Below, in pieces: positions 18,548 to 28,858 of a stretch of DNA of 64,000 nt. Where the stretch lies: contig NZ_CYIG01000012.1 of assembly GCF_001298675.1 (NCBI RefSeq), forward strand, positions 59,222-123,221. The letters run 5' to 3'. The stretch is from Paenacidovorax caeni. GTDB lineage: Bacteria > Pseudomonadota > Gammaproteobacteria > Burkholderiales > Burkholderiaceae_C. The notes under the pieces are model-generated. The model was given only the letters and a program-made list of their open reading frames with translations. It was not told the origin of the DNA and did no database searches. The position numbers and the translations under genes were made by a program. The stretch's first letter is position 1. Every line of letters begins with the position of its first letter.

Positions 18548-19414
18548 ATGCGCAGGCGCACCTTCATCGCCGCCACTTGCCTGGCTGGGAGCGCGCAGGC
18601 CCGCCAGGACCGCGCCACGCGCTCCTTGCTAAGCGCACTGCGCGGCGTCGAGCAGGACGTGGGCGGGCGCCTTGGGGTGGCGGTGCTCGACACGGGCACC
18701 GGCCGCCTGGCCGCACACCGGGGTGGCGAGCGCTTTGCGTTGTGCAGCACCTTCAAGCTGCTGCTGGCGGCGCAGGTGCTGCACCGCGTGGACCAGGGGG
18801 TGGAGCACCTGGCGCAGCGCGTCGCCTACGGCCAGGCCGACCTGCTCGACTATGCCCCGGTGACGCGGCAGCATGCCGGTGGCGCGGGCCTCACGGTGGC
18901 CGAGCTGTGCGAGGCCGCGATGGCCTGGAGCGACAACACCGCCGCCAATCTGCTGCTGGCCCGCCAGGGCGGCCCGCAGGCGCTGACGGACTGGCTGCGC
19001 ACGCTGGGCGACCCTGCCACGCGGCTGGACCGCAACGAGCCGGCGCTCAACGACGTGCCCCCGGGCGACGTGCGCGACACCACCACGCCCGAGGCCATGG
19101 CGCGCACGCTGCAGGCTGTGGCGCTGGGCGAGGTGCTCACCCCCGCCTCGCGCGAACGGCTGCAGGGCTGGATGCTGGGCTGCCGCACCGGCGACCAGCG
19201 CCTGCGCGCGGGCATGCCGCCCGGCTGGCGTATCGGCGAAAAAACCGGCACCGGCCCGCGTGGAACGAGCAACGACATCGGCGTGCTGTGGCCTCCTGGC
19301 CGCGCGCCGGTGGTGCTGGCCTGCTACCTCACCGGCAGCACGGCCGATGGCGCACGGCGCGATGCCGCCCTTGCCGCGGTGGGGCGCAGCGTAGCGCAGT
19401 GGGTTGCGGCCTGA
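18548..19414 (+). CDS. Class A beta-lactamase
   Basis: A 288-residue serine beta-lactamase, exported by a twin-arginine-type signal (RRRTFIAA at residues 2-9, then LAGSAQA). The active-site set is complete: S67-T-F-K70 (Ambler S70/K73), S128-D-N130, E164 in DRNEPALN (Ambler E166) and K232-T-G234. The block KTGTGPRGTSNDIGVLWPP is like the chromosomal enzymes of Burkholderiales and the L2 group. C66 before the catalytic serine has no partner at the position equivalent to Ambler 238 (glycine here). No ampR-like regulator is adjacent; it appears to be co-translated with the HD-GYP gene. Substrate range cannot be read from sequence. Confidence 0.94.
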   Translation: MRRRTFIAATCLAGSAQARQDRATRSLLSALRGVEQDVGGRLGVAVLDTGTGRLAAHRGGERFALCSTFKLLLAAQVLHRVDQGVEHLAQRVAYGQADLLDYAPVTRQHAGGAGLTVAELCEAAMAWSDNTAANLLLARQGGPQALTDWLRTLGDPATRLDRNEPALNDVPPGDVRDTTTPEAMARTLQAVALGEVLTPASRERLQGWMLGCRTGDQRLRAGMPPGWRIGEKTGTGPRGTSNDIGVLWPPGRAPVVLACYLTGSTADGARRDAALAAVGRSVAQWVAA

Positions 19415-19428
19415 TACGCTCCATTTTT

Positions 19429-19696
19429 AGAGCCTGTTTACGACCTTTTCATAGTGCCCGTTGCCCCGCAAAAGTGGCAGGTGGTAGGCGCAAAGCGCAG
19501 CCGGGCTGGTGGCCCGGCGAGCATTTGCAACGCCGCAGATGCCACTTTTGCGGGGCAACCCTTGGGGCAAAGCAGCAAAAAGCCGCACTCGTCGTTGCAC
19601 ACCTTACCCAGGCCTCCAGCATGGCCTGCGGTGCGCGCCTAGATTGCGGCTTTTTGCTGCCTTGCGGACACTATGAAAAGGTCGTAAACAGGCTCT
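19429..19696. repeat. 268-bp element of nested perfect inverted repeats
   Basis: The outer 28-bp arms (19429-19456 starting AGAGCCTGTTTACG, and 19669-19696) are exact reverse complements. Inside lie two large hairpins side by side: arms of 20 bp, perfect, at 19460-19479/19540-19559, and arms of 21 bp with one mismatch at 19567-19587/19645-19665. Each loop holds a smaller stem (GCCGGGC/GCCCGGC at 19500-19518 in the first). No coding is evident. It fills the space between the converging bla and argA genes. It may be a MITE-like non-autonomous element or a structured RNA; no clear target duplication is visible. Confidence 0.85.
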
Positions 19697-19708
19697 TGGG
19701 AGCCGGTG

Positions 19709-19726
19709 ACGCTTGCTGGATAAGGG

Positions 19727-19741
<15 letters not shown>
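19709..19741 (+). repeat. Dispersed AGCGCT palindrome, copy 5 (partial)
   Basis: ACGCTTGCTGGATAAGGGTT followed by AGAGCCTTTTTAC is the right part of a dispersed element; the T run overlaps the argA 3' end. The left part may have been displaced by the 268-bp element. Confidence 0.5.
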
Positions 19742-21073
<1,332 letters not shown>

Positions 21074-21307
21074 GGGCGGTGTGAACGGCGTGGGCAACGG
21101 CAGAGGGCGGAAAAAATGCCTGCGCTCCGCGCGCCAGTGGGCGTGGCGCGGGGATGGCAGGCAGGTTCAGCGCGCAGTGTAGCGGCAGTGCGCGGAATGT
21201 GTGGTGTAAAGGGGGCCGTGCTGCAAAAGAAGGAGCTGCTGGCGCTTTCCATGCGGTCATTTCAGGTGCTTTTCACACCAAATTCCGCGATGGAGAAGCG
21301 CTACCAG

Positions 21308-22420
21308 CTATCGAAATGAGAGTGCAGGCGAGCCAACGCTGCGTTCCCGCGGCGGCTTGTGCGGGGCCGGCCGTGCGTCGCGCCAGCGCAGGGCCCAGCG
21401 CTCCACGGTATGGAACGACAGCGCTGCCAACGCCAGCGAGATGGCCAGGCCCAGCGCCACGGTGAGCGACCAGTGCAGGTCGGTGCGCAGGTAGCGCACC
21501 ACCGGGTAATGCCACAGGTAGACACCGTAGGAGAGCTTGCCCACCCACACCAGCGCCGGGGCGCGCAGCATTTCGTGCAGCAGCGTGTGCTCGCGCTGCA
21601 CGGCCAGCAGCACCATCAGCGCACCGCCTTCCACCACGGTGATGCCCCAAACCATGGCGTCCATGTTGTCCCAGGAGTGCGCCATGAGCAGCGGCACCGC
21701 GAACACCAGCCACATGCCATGGGCCATGCGCTGGCGCAGCGCGCCAAACCAGGCAGGCTGCTCGTGCAGCAGGCAGGCCAGCAGGCTGCCCATGAGCAGG
21801 CCCGAGGCGCGCGTGTCGAAGCGGAAGAACACCTCGTAGAACTGCTGGCCCTGCGCCACCCACAGCACGCGCCAGGCCCAGGCCAGCACGCACAGCAGCA
21901 GCACCGGGCGCCAGACTTTGCCCGGGGGCATGTGGCGCACCAGCAGCGCCAGCAGGGGCGGCCACACCAGGTAAAAATGCTCCTCCACCGACAGCGACCA
22001 CATGTGCAGCAGTTTGTCGGGCTGGTCGAAGAAAGCGATGCCGTAGTCGGCCAGGTAGAGCGCGGCCACCAGCGCGTCGGCGTACATGTCGTCCAGGCCG
22101 GGCCACAGCAGGGGCGCTACCAGGCAGTACACCGCCAGGAACAGCAGCAGTGCCGGCATCAAGCGCAGGAAGCGGCGGCGGAAGAAGCGCCCGTAGGCGA
22201 TGCGGCCCGTGCCCTGCAGCTCCTGCAGCAGCAGCGACGTGATGAGGTAGCCGCTGAGCACGAAGAAAATGTCCACGCCGTAGAACGCACCCTCGAACAT
22301 CGGCGCATGGGCGTGCGACAGCAGCACCAGCACGATGGCGACGGCACGCAGCCCGTCCAGCGCGGGGTTGTAGGGCAGCCCGATGCGGCCCGGAGAAAGG
22401 GACTGTGGAACCTCGGCCAA
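21308..22420 (-). CDS. Acyltransferase 3 family membrane protein (OafA/YrhL type)
   Basis: A 370-residue integral membrane protein with about ten helices. Acyltransferase-3 proteins transfer acetyl or other acyl groups to sugars of surface polymers. Hallmarks are NPALDGLRAVAIVLVLLSHA at the N-terminus, GAFYGVDIFFVLSGYLITSLL, the FFRRRFLRLMPALLL arginine block, and MWSLSVEEHFYLVWPPLL. The catalytic-type histidine in LSHAHAP and the RxxR segment are present. There is no C-terminal SGNH domain. Its acceptor is unknown, since no polysaccharide genes are adjacent. Confidence 0.9.
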   Translation of the reverse strand: MAEVPQSLSPGRIGLPYNPALDGLRAVAIVLVLLSHAHAPMFEGAFYGVDIFFVLSGYLITSLLLQELQGTGRIAYGRFFRRRFLRLMPALLLFLAVYCLVAPLLWPGLDDMYADALVAALYLADYGIAFFDQPDKLLHMWSLSVEEHFYLVWPPLLALLVRHMPPGKVWRPVLLLCVLAWAWRVLWVAQGQQFYEVFFRFDTRASGLLMGSLLACLLHEQPAWFGALRQRMAHGMWLVFAVPLLMAHSWDNMDAMVWGITVVEGGALMVLLAVQREHTLLHEMLRAPALVWVGKLSYGVYLWHYPVVRYLRTDLHWSLTVALGLAISLALAALSFHTVERWALRWRDARPAPHKPPRERSVGSPALSFR

Positions 22421-22502
22421 AACCTGGCACCTCCTGAAAACATCGTGGGATGAACGCGCCGGCGGCGCCGTAGCGCAAGCACCTCACCGGGAGTGGGGGA
22501 GT

Positions 22503-22566
22503 GGCGGCATCTGCCGCCAGGGGTTTCCGGCATGCGGTGCACGCATGCCCTTCGGGTTTACCCGAA
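22503..22566. promoter_or_regulatory. Three consecutive perfect hairpins between the acyltransferase gene and hrpA
   Basis: GGCGGCA/TGCCGCC (22503-22518), GCATGCG/CGCATGC (22530-22548) and TTCGGGT/ACCCGAA (22551-22566) follow one another with almost no spacing in the divergent gap. They could form a structured leader for either gene. Confidence 0.6.
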
Positions 22567-22646
22567 AGCGACGGATTGTAGTCAGCTCGTGTCAAAAATG
22601 TGTAAACAAGCATGACGCATGCCGCGCGGGGATAATTCCTGCCCCT

Positions 22647-25600
22647 ATGCCCCTCTCGATCACCTTTCCCGAGTCCCTTCCCGTTTCCAGCCGCCGCGAG
22701 GAAATCATGGCCGCCATGGCCGCGCACCAGGTCATCATCGTGTGCGGTGAAACCGGCTCGGGCAAGACCACGCAATTGCCCAAAATCGCCCTGGCGCTGG
22801 GGCGCGGGCGGCTGAACGCCAAGCCCGGTGAACGCGGTCAGCTCATTGGCCACACCCAGCCGCGCCGCATTGCCGCCAGCAGCGTAGCCAAGCGCATTGC
22901 CGAGGAGCTGAAAACCCCGCTGGGCGAGGTGGTGGGCTACAAGGTGCGCTTTCAAGACACGCTGCAAAAGGGCGCCTCGGTCAAGCTGATGACCGATGGC
23001 ATCTTGCTGGCCGAGACGCAGACCGACCCGCTGCTCAAGGCCTACGACACCCTCATCATCGACGAGGCGCACGAGCGCAGCCTGAACATCGATTTTTTGC
23101 TCGGCTACCTCAGGCAAATCCTGCCCCAGCGGCCCGACCTGAAGGTGGTGGTGACCTCGGCCACCATCGACGCCGAGCGCTTTGCCAAGCACTTTGCGGG
23201 CAAAAACGGCCCGGCGCCGGTGATCATGGTGTCGGGGCGCACCTACCCGGTGGAGATGCGCTACCGGCCCTTCGAGGAAAAGAAAGACTACGACCTCAAC
23301 GACGCCATCGCCGACGGCGTGGACGAGCTGTGGGCCGGCGGGCAGGGCGGCGACATTTTGATTTTCTTGCCCGGCGAGCGCGAAATCCGCGAAGCCGCTG
23401 ACCACCTGCGCAAGCATTTGCAGCATTCGCCCGTGTTGCGCAACGCCGAGGTGCTGCCGCTGTTCTCGCGCCTGTCGCAGGCCGAGCAAGACCGCATTTT
23501 TGACGGCCACACGGGCCGGCGCATTGTGCTGGCCACCAACGTGGCGGAAACCTCGCTCACCGTGCCGGGTATCCGCTATGTGATTGACGCAGGCACGGCG
23601 CGCGTCAAGCGCTATTCTTTTAGAAGCAAGGTGGAGCAGCTGCTGGTCGAGCCCATCAGCCAGGCGGCGGCCAACCAGCGCGCGGGGCGCTGCGGGCGCG
23701 TGGCTAACGGCATTTGCATTCGGCTGTACGACGAGGCGGACTTCAATCAGCGCGACCGCTTTACCGACCCGGAAATTTTGCGCTCGTCCTTGGCGGGCGT
23801 CATCTTGCGCATGAAGTCGCTGGGCCTGGGCGACGTGGTGAACTTCCCGTTCCTCGAAGCGCCCTCGGGCCGCGCCATTGCCGATGGCTACCAGCTGTTG
23901 CAGGAGCTGGGCGCGGTGGACGAGCGGGGCAACTTGTTGCCCATGGGGCAGGAGCTGTCGCGCCTGCCGCTGGACCCGCGTGTGGGCCGCATGATTTTGG
24001 AGGCGCGTGCGCGCGGCGCCGTGGCCGAGGTGCTGGTGATCGCCTCGGCCCTGAGTGTGCAAGACGTGCGCGACCGGCCGCTGGAGGCGCAGCAGCAAGC
24101 CGACCAGGCACACGCCAAGTTTGACGACGAGAAAAGCGAGTTCTCCGGCTACCTGCGCCTGTGGCAGTGGCTGATGGATGCGCGCGGCGGCAAAGTGGTG
24201 GCCAAAACGCGCAAGGAAATGGCCGCCCAAAGCGCCCCGGCGCCGCGCCAGAACGCGCGCCAAACCGCCTTTTTGCCCGTGGCCCAGCGCGGCAGCGGCG
24301 CCCAGGCGCAAGACAGCGCCGAGCCGCGCCCCGCTGCGTTTCAGCCCAGCGGCACCGCGCCCGAAACAGAGGCCACGCACAAAATCAGCAACCGCCAGTG
24401 GGAGCAGCTGCTGCGCCAGAACTTCATCAACATCCGCCGCGTGCGCGAGTGGCGCGACATCCACTCGCAGCTACTCACCGTGGTCAAGGAACACCGCTGG
24501 CAGGTCAACACCCAGCCCGCCAGCTACGAGGCGGTGCACCTGTCCATGCTCTCGGGCCTGCTGGGCAATATCGGCTTCAAGGGCGAGGAGAGCGAGGCCT
24601 ACCTGGGCGCGCACGGCATCAAATTCCACCCGCACCCCGGCGCGCACCTGAGCAAAAAGCCCGGGCGCTGGATCGTCGCGGCCGAGCAGGTCGAAACTTC
24701 GCGCCTGTATGGCCGGGGCATTGCGGCGATTGAGCCACAGTGGCTGGAAGAGGTGGGCTACCACTTGCTGAAAATGCAGCTGCTCGACCCGCACTGGTCG
24801 AAAAAGCAGGCCGACGTGGTGGCCTACGAGCGCGCCACGCTCTACGGCCTGGTGATCTACAACGGGCGCGGCGTGAGCTACGGCCGCATTGACCCGGTGG
24901 AGGCGCGCCAGCTGTTCATCCGCCGTGCGCTGGTGGAGGGCGAGTGGGAGACGCACTGGCCCTTCCTGGCCGCCAACCACAAGCTGGTGCGCAAGGTGGA
25001 GGAGCTGGAGCACAAAAGCCGCCGCCAAGACGTGCTGGTGGACGACGAGCTGATTTACGCCTTCTACGACCAGCACATTCCCGAGGGCGTGTACAGCGGC
25101 GCCACGTTTGACAAGTGGTTCCGCCCCGCCAGCAAAGCCGACAGCGGCCTGCTGCAGCTCAAGCGCGACGAGCTGATGCGCCACGAGGCGGCGGGCATCA
25201 CCACCGAAAAATTTCCCAAAACCGTCAAGCTCGGCGGCGCCGACTGCTCGGCCAGCTACCTGCACAGCCCGGGCGATGCGCGCGACGGCATCACCGTGAC
25301 GGTGCCGCTGTTCGTGCTGAATCAGGTGAGCGAAGAGCGCGCCGAGTGGCTGGTGCCCGGCATGTTGAAAGAGAAAATCCAGGCGCTCTTGAAAAGCCTG
25401 CCGCAGCGCCCGCGCAGCCGCTTTGTGCCGCTGCCAGAAAACGCCGCGCGCCTGGCGGCGCTGTTCACCGAGAACGGGCGCTGGGCCGAAGTCACGGGCA
25501 AGGCCGGGCTGATTGACACCTTGCTCAAGCAGGTGCGCGATGAAACCTCGCTGGATGTCAAGCGCGCCGACTTCAAGCTGGACATGCTCAGCCCGCACCT

Positions 25601-26699
25601 GTTCATGAACTTTCGCGTGACCGACGAGCATGGCCGCCAGCTAGGGCAGGGGCGCAACCTGGCCGCGCTCAAGGCCGAGTGGGGTAGCAAAGCACGCGGT
25701 GCCTTCCAGGCGCTTGCTACATTAAAAGTAGCTGCTCGCGCTCAGCCTGAAAAGGTTTCAGAGTTAAAAACATCGGAAAATGGCTCTAAGCAAGCGCAAG
25801 CAGCTCCTGAAAAAAGAGCGCAGGCCGCGCCACCAGCCGCAGCCCCGCACGATGCCCGCTACACCGAATGGTGCTTCGGCGAGCTGCCCGAGCTGATGGA
25901 AATCAAAAAGGGCCAGCAAACGCTGTTGGGTTTTCCTGCCCTGATCGACCACGGCGAGGCCGTGGCCATCGAGGTGTTTGACGAGCCCGAAGTGGCCGCC
26001 GCGCGCCACCGCGTGGGCCTGCGCCGCCTGTTTGCGCTGCAAATCAAAGACGCGCTCAAGTACCTGGAAAAGAACATTCCCGACCTGCAAAAAATGGCCG
26101 TGGCCTATATGCCGCTGGGCACGCAGGAAGAGCTGCGCGCGCAAATCATCAATGTGGCCATGGACCGCGCCTTCCTGCAAGACCCCTTGCCCGCCACCGA
26201 AGACGCCTTCAAGCAGCGCGTGCAAGAGGGCCGGGGCCGCCTGACCTTGATTGCCAACGAAGTGGCGCGCATGGCTGCCACCATCTTGCTGGAATACGCT
26301 GGCGCGCAGCGCAAGATAAAAGACACCAAAAATGCCCCCGAAGCCACGCGGGACGCGGGCGAGCAGCTACAAAAGTTGATGCCCAAGAACTTCATTGCCC
26401 AGGCGCCCTGGGCGCAACTGCAGCACTACGCGCGCTACCTCAAGGCCATCACCGTGCGCCTGGACAAATACCGCGCCGACCCCGCGCGCGACGCGGCCAA
26501 GCTCAAAGAGCTGCAGCCGCTGGAGCAGCGCTACTGGCGCCTGCTGGCCGAGCGCAAGGGCCAGATGGACGCGCGCCTGCAGGAGTACCGCTGGATGCTG
26601 GAAGAGCTGCGCGTGAGCTTTTTCGCGCAAGAGCTGCGCACGCCGTACCCCGTCAGCACCAAGCGGCTGGACAAGGTGTGGCAGCAGCTGCAGCACTGA
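22647..26699 (+). CDS. hrpA: ATP-dependent RNA helicase HrpA
   Basis: HrpA is a large DEAH-box helicase acting on RNA and ribosomes. The 1350-residue protein has Walker A GETGSGKTT (34-42), the DEAH box D139-E-A-H142, SATIDAERFA, and the C-terminal motif VI region QRAGRCGRV, then the helicase-associated winged-helix, OB-fold and DUF3418 parts to the end. The ATG at 22647 gives the usual N-terminus. Around residues 1014-1065 the protein carries a low-complexity linker (LKVAARAQPEKVSELKTSEN and following) whose DNA resembles the dispersed palindrome; it lies between folded domains and keeps the frame. Confidence 0.95.
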   Translation: MPLSITFPESLPVSSRREEIMAAMAAHQVIIVCGETGSGKTTQLPKIALALGRGRLNAKPGERGQLIGHTQPRRIAASSVAKRIAEELKTPLGEVVGYKVRFQDTLQKGASVKLMTDGILLAETQTDPLLKAYDTLIIDEAHERSLNIDFLLGYLRQILPQRPDLKVVVTSATIDAERFAKHFAGKNGPAPVIMVSGRTYPVEMRYRPFEEKKDYDLNDAIADGVDELWAGGQGGDILIFLPGEREIREAADHLRKHLQHSPVLRNAEVLPLFSRLSQAEQDRIFDGHTGRRIVLATNVAETSLTVPGIRYVIDAGTARVKRYSFRSKVEQLLVEPISQAAANQRAGRCGRVANGICIRLYDEADFNQRDRFTDPEILRSSLAGVILRMKSLGLGDVVNFPFLEAPSGRAIADGYQLLQELGAVDERGNLLPMGQELSRLPLDPRVGRMILEARARGAVAEVLVIASALSVQDVRDRPLEAQQQADQAHAKFDDEKSEFSGYLRLWQWLMDARGGKVVAKTRKEMAAQSAPAPRQNARQTAFLPVAQRGSGAQAQDSAEPRPAAFQPSGTAPETEATHKISNRQWEQLLRQNFINIRRVREWRDIHSQLLTVVKEHRWQVNTQPASYEAVHLSMLSGLLGNIGFKGEESEAYLGAHGIKFHPHPGAHLSKKPGRWIVAAEQVETSRLYGRGIAAIEPQWLEEVGYHLLKMQLLDPHWSKKQADVVAYERATLYGLVIYNGRGVSYGRIDPVEARQLFIRRALVEGEWETHWPFLAANHKLVRKVEELEHKSRRQDVLVDDELIYAFYDQHIPEGVYSGATFDKWFRPASKADSGLLQLKRDELMRHEAAGITTEKFPKTVKLGGADCSASYLHSPGDARDGITVTVPLFVLNQVSEERAEWLVPGMLKEKIQALLKSLPQRPRSRFVPLPENAARLAALFTENGRWAEVTGKAGLIDTLLKQVRDETSLDVKRADFKLDMLSPHLFMNFRVTDEHGRQLGQGRNLAALKAEWGSKARGAFQALATLKVAARAQPEKVSELKTSENGSKQAQAAPEKRAQAAPPAAAPHDARYTEWCFGELPELMEIKKGQQTLLGFPALIDHGEAVAIEVFDEPEVAAARHRVGLRRLFALQIKDALKYLEKNIPDLQKMAVAYMPLGTQEELRAQIINVAMDRAFLQDPLPATEDAFKQRVQEGRGRLTLIANEVARMAATILLEYAGAQRKIKDTKNAPEATRDAGEQLQKLMPKNFIAQAPWAQLQHYARYLKAITVRLDKYRADPARDAAKLKELQPLEQRYWRLLAERKGQMDARLQEYRWMLEELRVSFFAQELRTPYPVSTKRLDKVWQQLQH
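25705..25830 (+). repeat. Dispersed-palindrome-like sequence inside hrpA
   Basis: GCGCTTGCTACATTAAAAGT, then AGCTGCTCGCGCT, and later AAAATGGCTCTAAGCAAGCG, contain the arms and edges of the intergenic element in altered order. The stretch is notably less GC-rich than the rest of hrpA. Confidence 0.5.
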
Positions 26700-26804
26700 A
26701 CCCCGCGTCGCCCAGGTGACCCCGGCTCAGGGCTTTCCCCGGCGTCAGCAGGGCGCGTAAGCCTTAGCTTCAGCGGCTTGGCAACTCTTCCAACCGCTCT
26801 TGCT

Positions 26805-28490
26805 ATGCAGCCACCCCATCTCGCCCACTGGCCCAGCCATTTGCCCCAGTCCATCACGGTGCCCGCCACCGCGCTGCCGGACAACCTTGAAACCAGCGCG
26901 CGCCGCTACCCCGACAAGGCGGCGCTGGTGTTCTTCGGCCGGGCGATGCCGTACCGTGAGTTGGCGCACACGGCGGAGCGCCTGGCCGCCTATCTGCACA
27001 GCGTTGGCGTGCGCCAGGGTGACCGCGTCATCTTGCTGATGCAAAACCTGCCGCAGCTGGTGGCGGCGCACTTTGCCATCCTGCGGGCCAACGCCGTGGT
27101 GGTGCCGGTCAACCCCATGAACCTGGCCGAGGAGCTCAAGCACTACATCACCGACGGCGAGGTGAAGGTGGCCATCGCCAGCGCCGACCTGGGCGCCGAG
27201 CTGGCCAAGGCCAGCAACGCCCTGCCGGCCGGCCAGCGCCTGGACCATCTGCTGGTCACGCAGCCGGGCGAGTACCTACCACCGCCGGGGCAGGGCGACG
27301 CCATTCCGGCCGCCTGGCAAGCCTGGCTGACCACGCCGCAGCCCCTGCCCACGCTCGAGGGCGGCAGCACGGCCACATGGCAGGATGCGCTGGCTTGCAC
27401 CGCCCCCGTGCCACCGCTGACGGTGGGGCCCCAGGACCTGAGCGTGTTGCCCTACACCAGCGGCACCACGGGCCTGCCCAAGGGCTGCATGCACACGCAC
27501 CGCAGCATCATGCACAACGCCGTGGCCTCGGCGCTGTGGGGCCAGGGCAGCAGCGAGAACGTGACGCTGACCGTCATTCCCATGTTCCACATCACGGGCA
27601 TGGTGTCGGTCATGCATGCCAGCATTTACCTGGGCGCCACCATGGTGCTCATGCCACGCTGGGACCGGGAGCTGGCCGGACAGCTGATCTCGCGCTACCA
27701 GGTGACGAACTGGACCAACATCCCGACGATGGTGATCGATCTGTTTGCCAGTCCGAACTTCCGCCAGTTCGACCTGCGCAGCCTGGCTTACATCGGCGGC
27801 GGTGGTGCGGCCATGCCGCAGGCCGTGGCGCAGCGCCTGCTTGAGGAATACGGCCTGACCTACCAGGAGGGCTACGGCCTGACCGAGACCGCCGCGCCCT
27901 CGCACAACAACCCGGCGCAGCACAGCAAGCAGCAGTGCCTGGGCATGCCGTTCATTGGCACCGAATCGTTCATCGCCAACCCCGACACGCTGGAGCCCAT
28001 GCCCCAGGGCGAGCAGGGCGAGATCGTGGTGAGCGGACCGCAGGTGTTCTCGGGCTATTGGCGCAGCGAGGGGGCCACACGCGCAGCGTTCTTCGAGCGC
28101 GACGGCAAGCGCTTTTTCCGCACCGGTGACCTGGGCTGGATGGACGCCGAGGGCTACTTCTTCATCACCGACCGTCTCAAACGCATGATCAACGCCAGCG
28201 GCTTCAAGGTCTGGCCGGCTGAGGTCGAGGCGCTGATGTTCCGCCACCCCGGCATCCAGGAGGCCTGCGTCGTCTCCGCCAAGGATGCCTACCGCGGTGA
28301 AACCGTCAAGGCCGTCGTGGTGCTGCGCCCGTCGCACAAGGGCCAGGTGAGCGAGGAGGACGTCATCGCCTGGTGCCGCGAGAACATGGCGGCGTACAAG
28401 GCGCCCCGTATCGTCGAGTTCGTCGATGCGCTGCCCAAGAGCGGCAGTGGCAAGGTCATGTGGCGCCTGCTGCAGGACGCACAAAAATAG
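26805..28490 (+). CDS. AMP-dependent acyl-CoA synthetase
   Basis: A 561-residue member of the adenylate-forming family, which activates a fatty or other carboxylic acid to its CoA ester through an acyl-AMP. The AMP-binding P-loop is LPYTSGTTGLPKGC (about residues 214-227), followed by YQEGYGLTETAAP and the C-terminal FFRTGDLGWMDAEGYFFITDRLKRMINASGFKVWP hinge. The catalytic lysine region is PKSGSGKVMWR near the end. The family includes medium- and long-chain enzymes; the exact acid is not evident. The ATG at 26805 is chosen over a TTG at 26778. It is followed by a dispersed palindrome. Confidence 0.9.
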   Translation: MQPPHLAHWPSHLPQSITVPATALPDNLETSARRYPDKAALVFFGRAMPYRELAHTAERLAAYLHSVGVRQGDRVILLMQNLPQLVAAHFAILRANAVVVPVNPMNLAEELKHYITDGEVKVAIASADLGAELAKASNALPAGQRLDHLLVTQPGEYLPPPGQGDAIPAAWQAWLTTPQPLPTLEGGSTATWQDALACTAPVPPLTVGPQDLSVLPYTSGTTGLPKGCMHTHRSIMHNAVASALWGQGSSENVTLTVIPMFHITGMVSVMHASIYLGATMVLMPRWDRELAGQLISRYQVTNWTNIPTMVIDLFASPNFRQFDLRSLAYIGGGGAAMPQAVAQRLLEEYGLTYQEGYGLTETAAPSHNNPAQHSKQQCLGMPFIGTESFIANPDTLEPMPQGEQGEIVVSGPQVFSGYWRSEGATRAAFFERDGKRFFRTGDLGWMDAEGYFFITDRLKRMINASGFKVWPAEVEALMFRHPGIQEACVVSAKDAYRGETVKAVVVLRPSHKGQVSEEDVIAWCRENMAAYKAPRIVEFVDALPKSGSGKVMWRLLQDAQK

Positions 28491-28542
28491 GGGCCAAAAA
28501 GGCTGCTAGCGCTTACCTGGCAAGCGCTGGCAGCTATCAAAT
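28491..28542 (-). repeat. Dispersed AGCGCT palindrome, copy 6
   Basis: GCTGCTAGCGCTT at 28502-28514 and AAGCGCTGGCAGC at 28522-28534 pair in 12 of 13 positions with a 7-nt loop. The GATAGCT edge is on the minus strand. Confidence 0.8.
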
Positions 28543-28563
28543 CAGGAGTTTTCCCAGGGCGTG

Positions 28564-28839
28564 TCATCCATCAATGCCTGGTTGTGCCTTGAGGAAGCGC
28601 GCGTCGGGCTGCGTACTGCGAGCCAACAGCCGCAGTGCGTCAACCGTCTCGAACATTGCCTCGGGCGCAGCCCGCGCCAAGGCTTGCGGTGCACCGTACC
28701 CCCAACACACCGCACCGAATGCCACGCCCGCTGCCCTGGCTGCTTCGGCATCGGTCAATTGGTCTCCCACGTAGATTGCTCGGCACGGTGGAATGCCCAG
28801 CTTGTTCAGCAGTACTATTTGCCACCGAAGTGAAAGACA
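28564..28839 (-). pseudogene. HAD-family phosphatase, C-terminal fragment
   Basis: The minus frame reads LRWQIVLLNKLGIPPCRAIY followed by VGDQLTDAEAARAAGVAFGA and CWGYGAPQALARAAPEAMFE. This matches the C-terminal third of phosphoglycolate-phosphatase-like HAD hydrolases, with the motif IV GDQxxD. A stop codon (TGA) closes the frame just upstream, and the catalytic N-terminal DxD motif is missing. About 90 of the usual 220 or more residues remain. It overlaps the leader of the DUF6232 gene on the other strand, so the break probably came with that insertion. Confidence 0.65.
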
Positions 28840-28858
28840 TCAAACGAGAGGGATTTCT

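Noticed and set aside
18737..19260. KPC/GES-like carbapenemase disulfide in the beta-lactamase
   Set aside because: The cysteine before the catalytic serine is present, but the partner position after KTGT is glycine.
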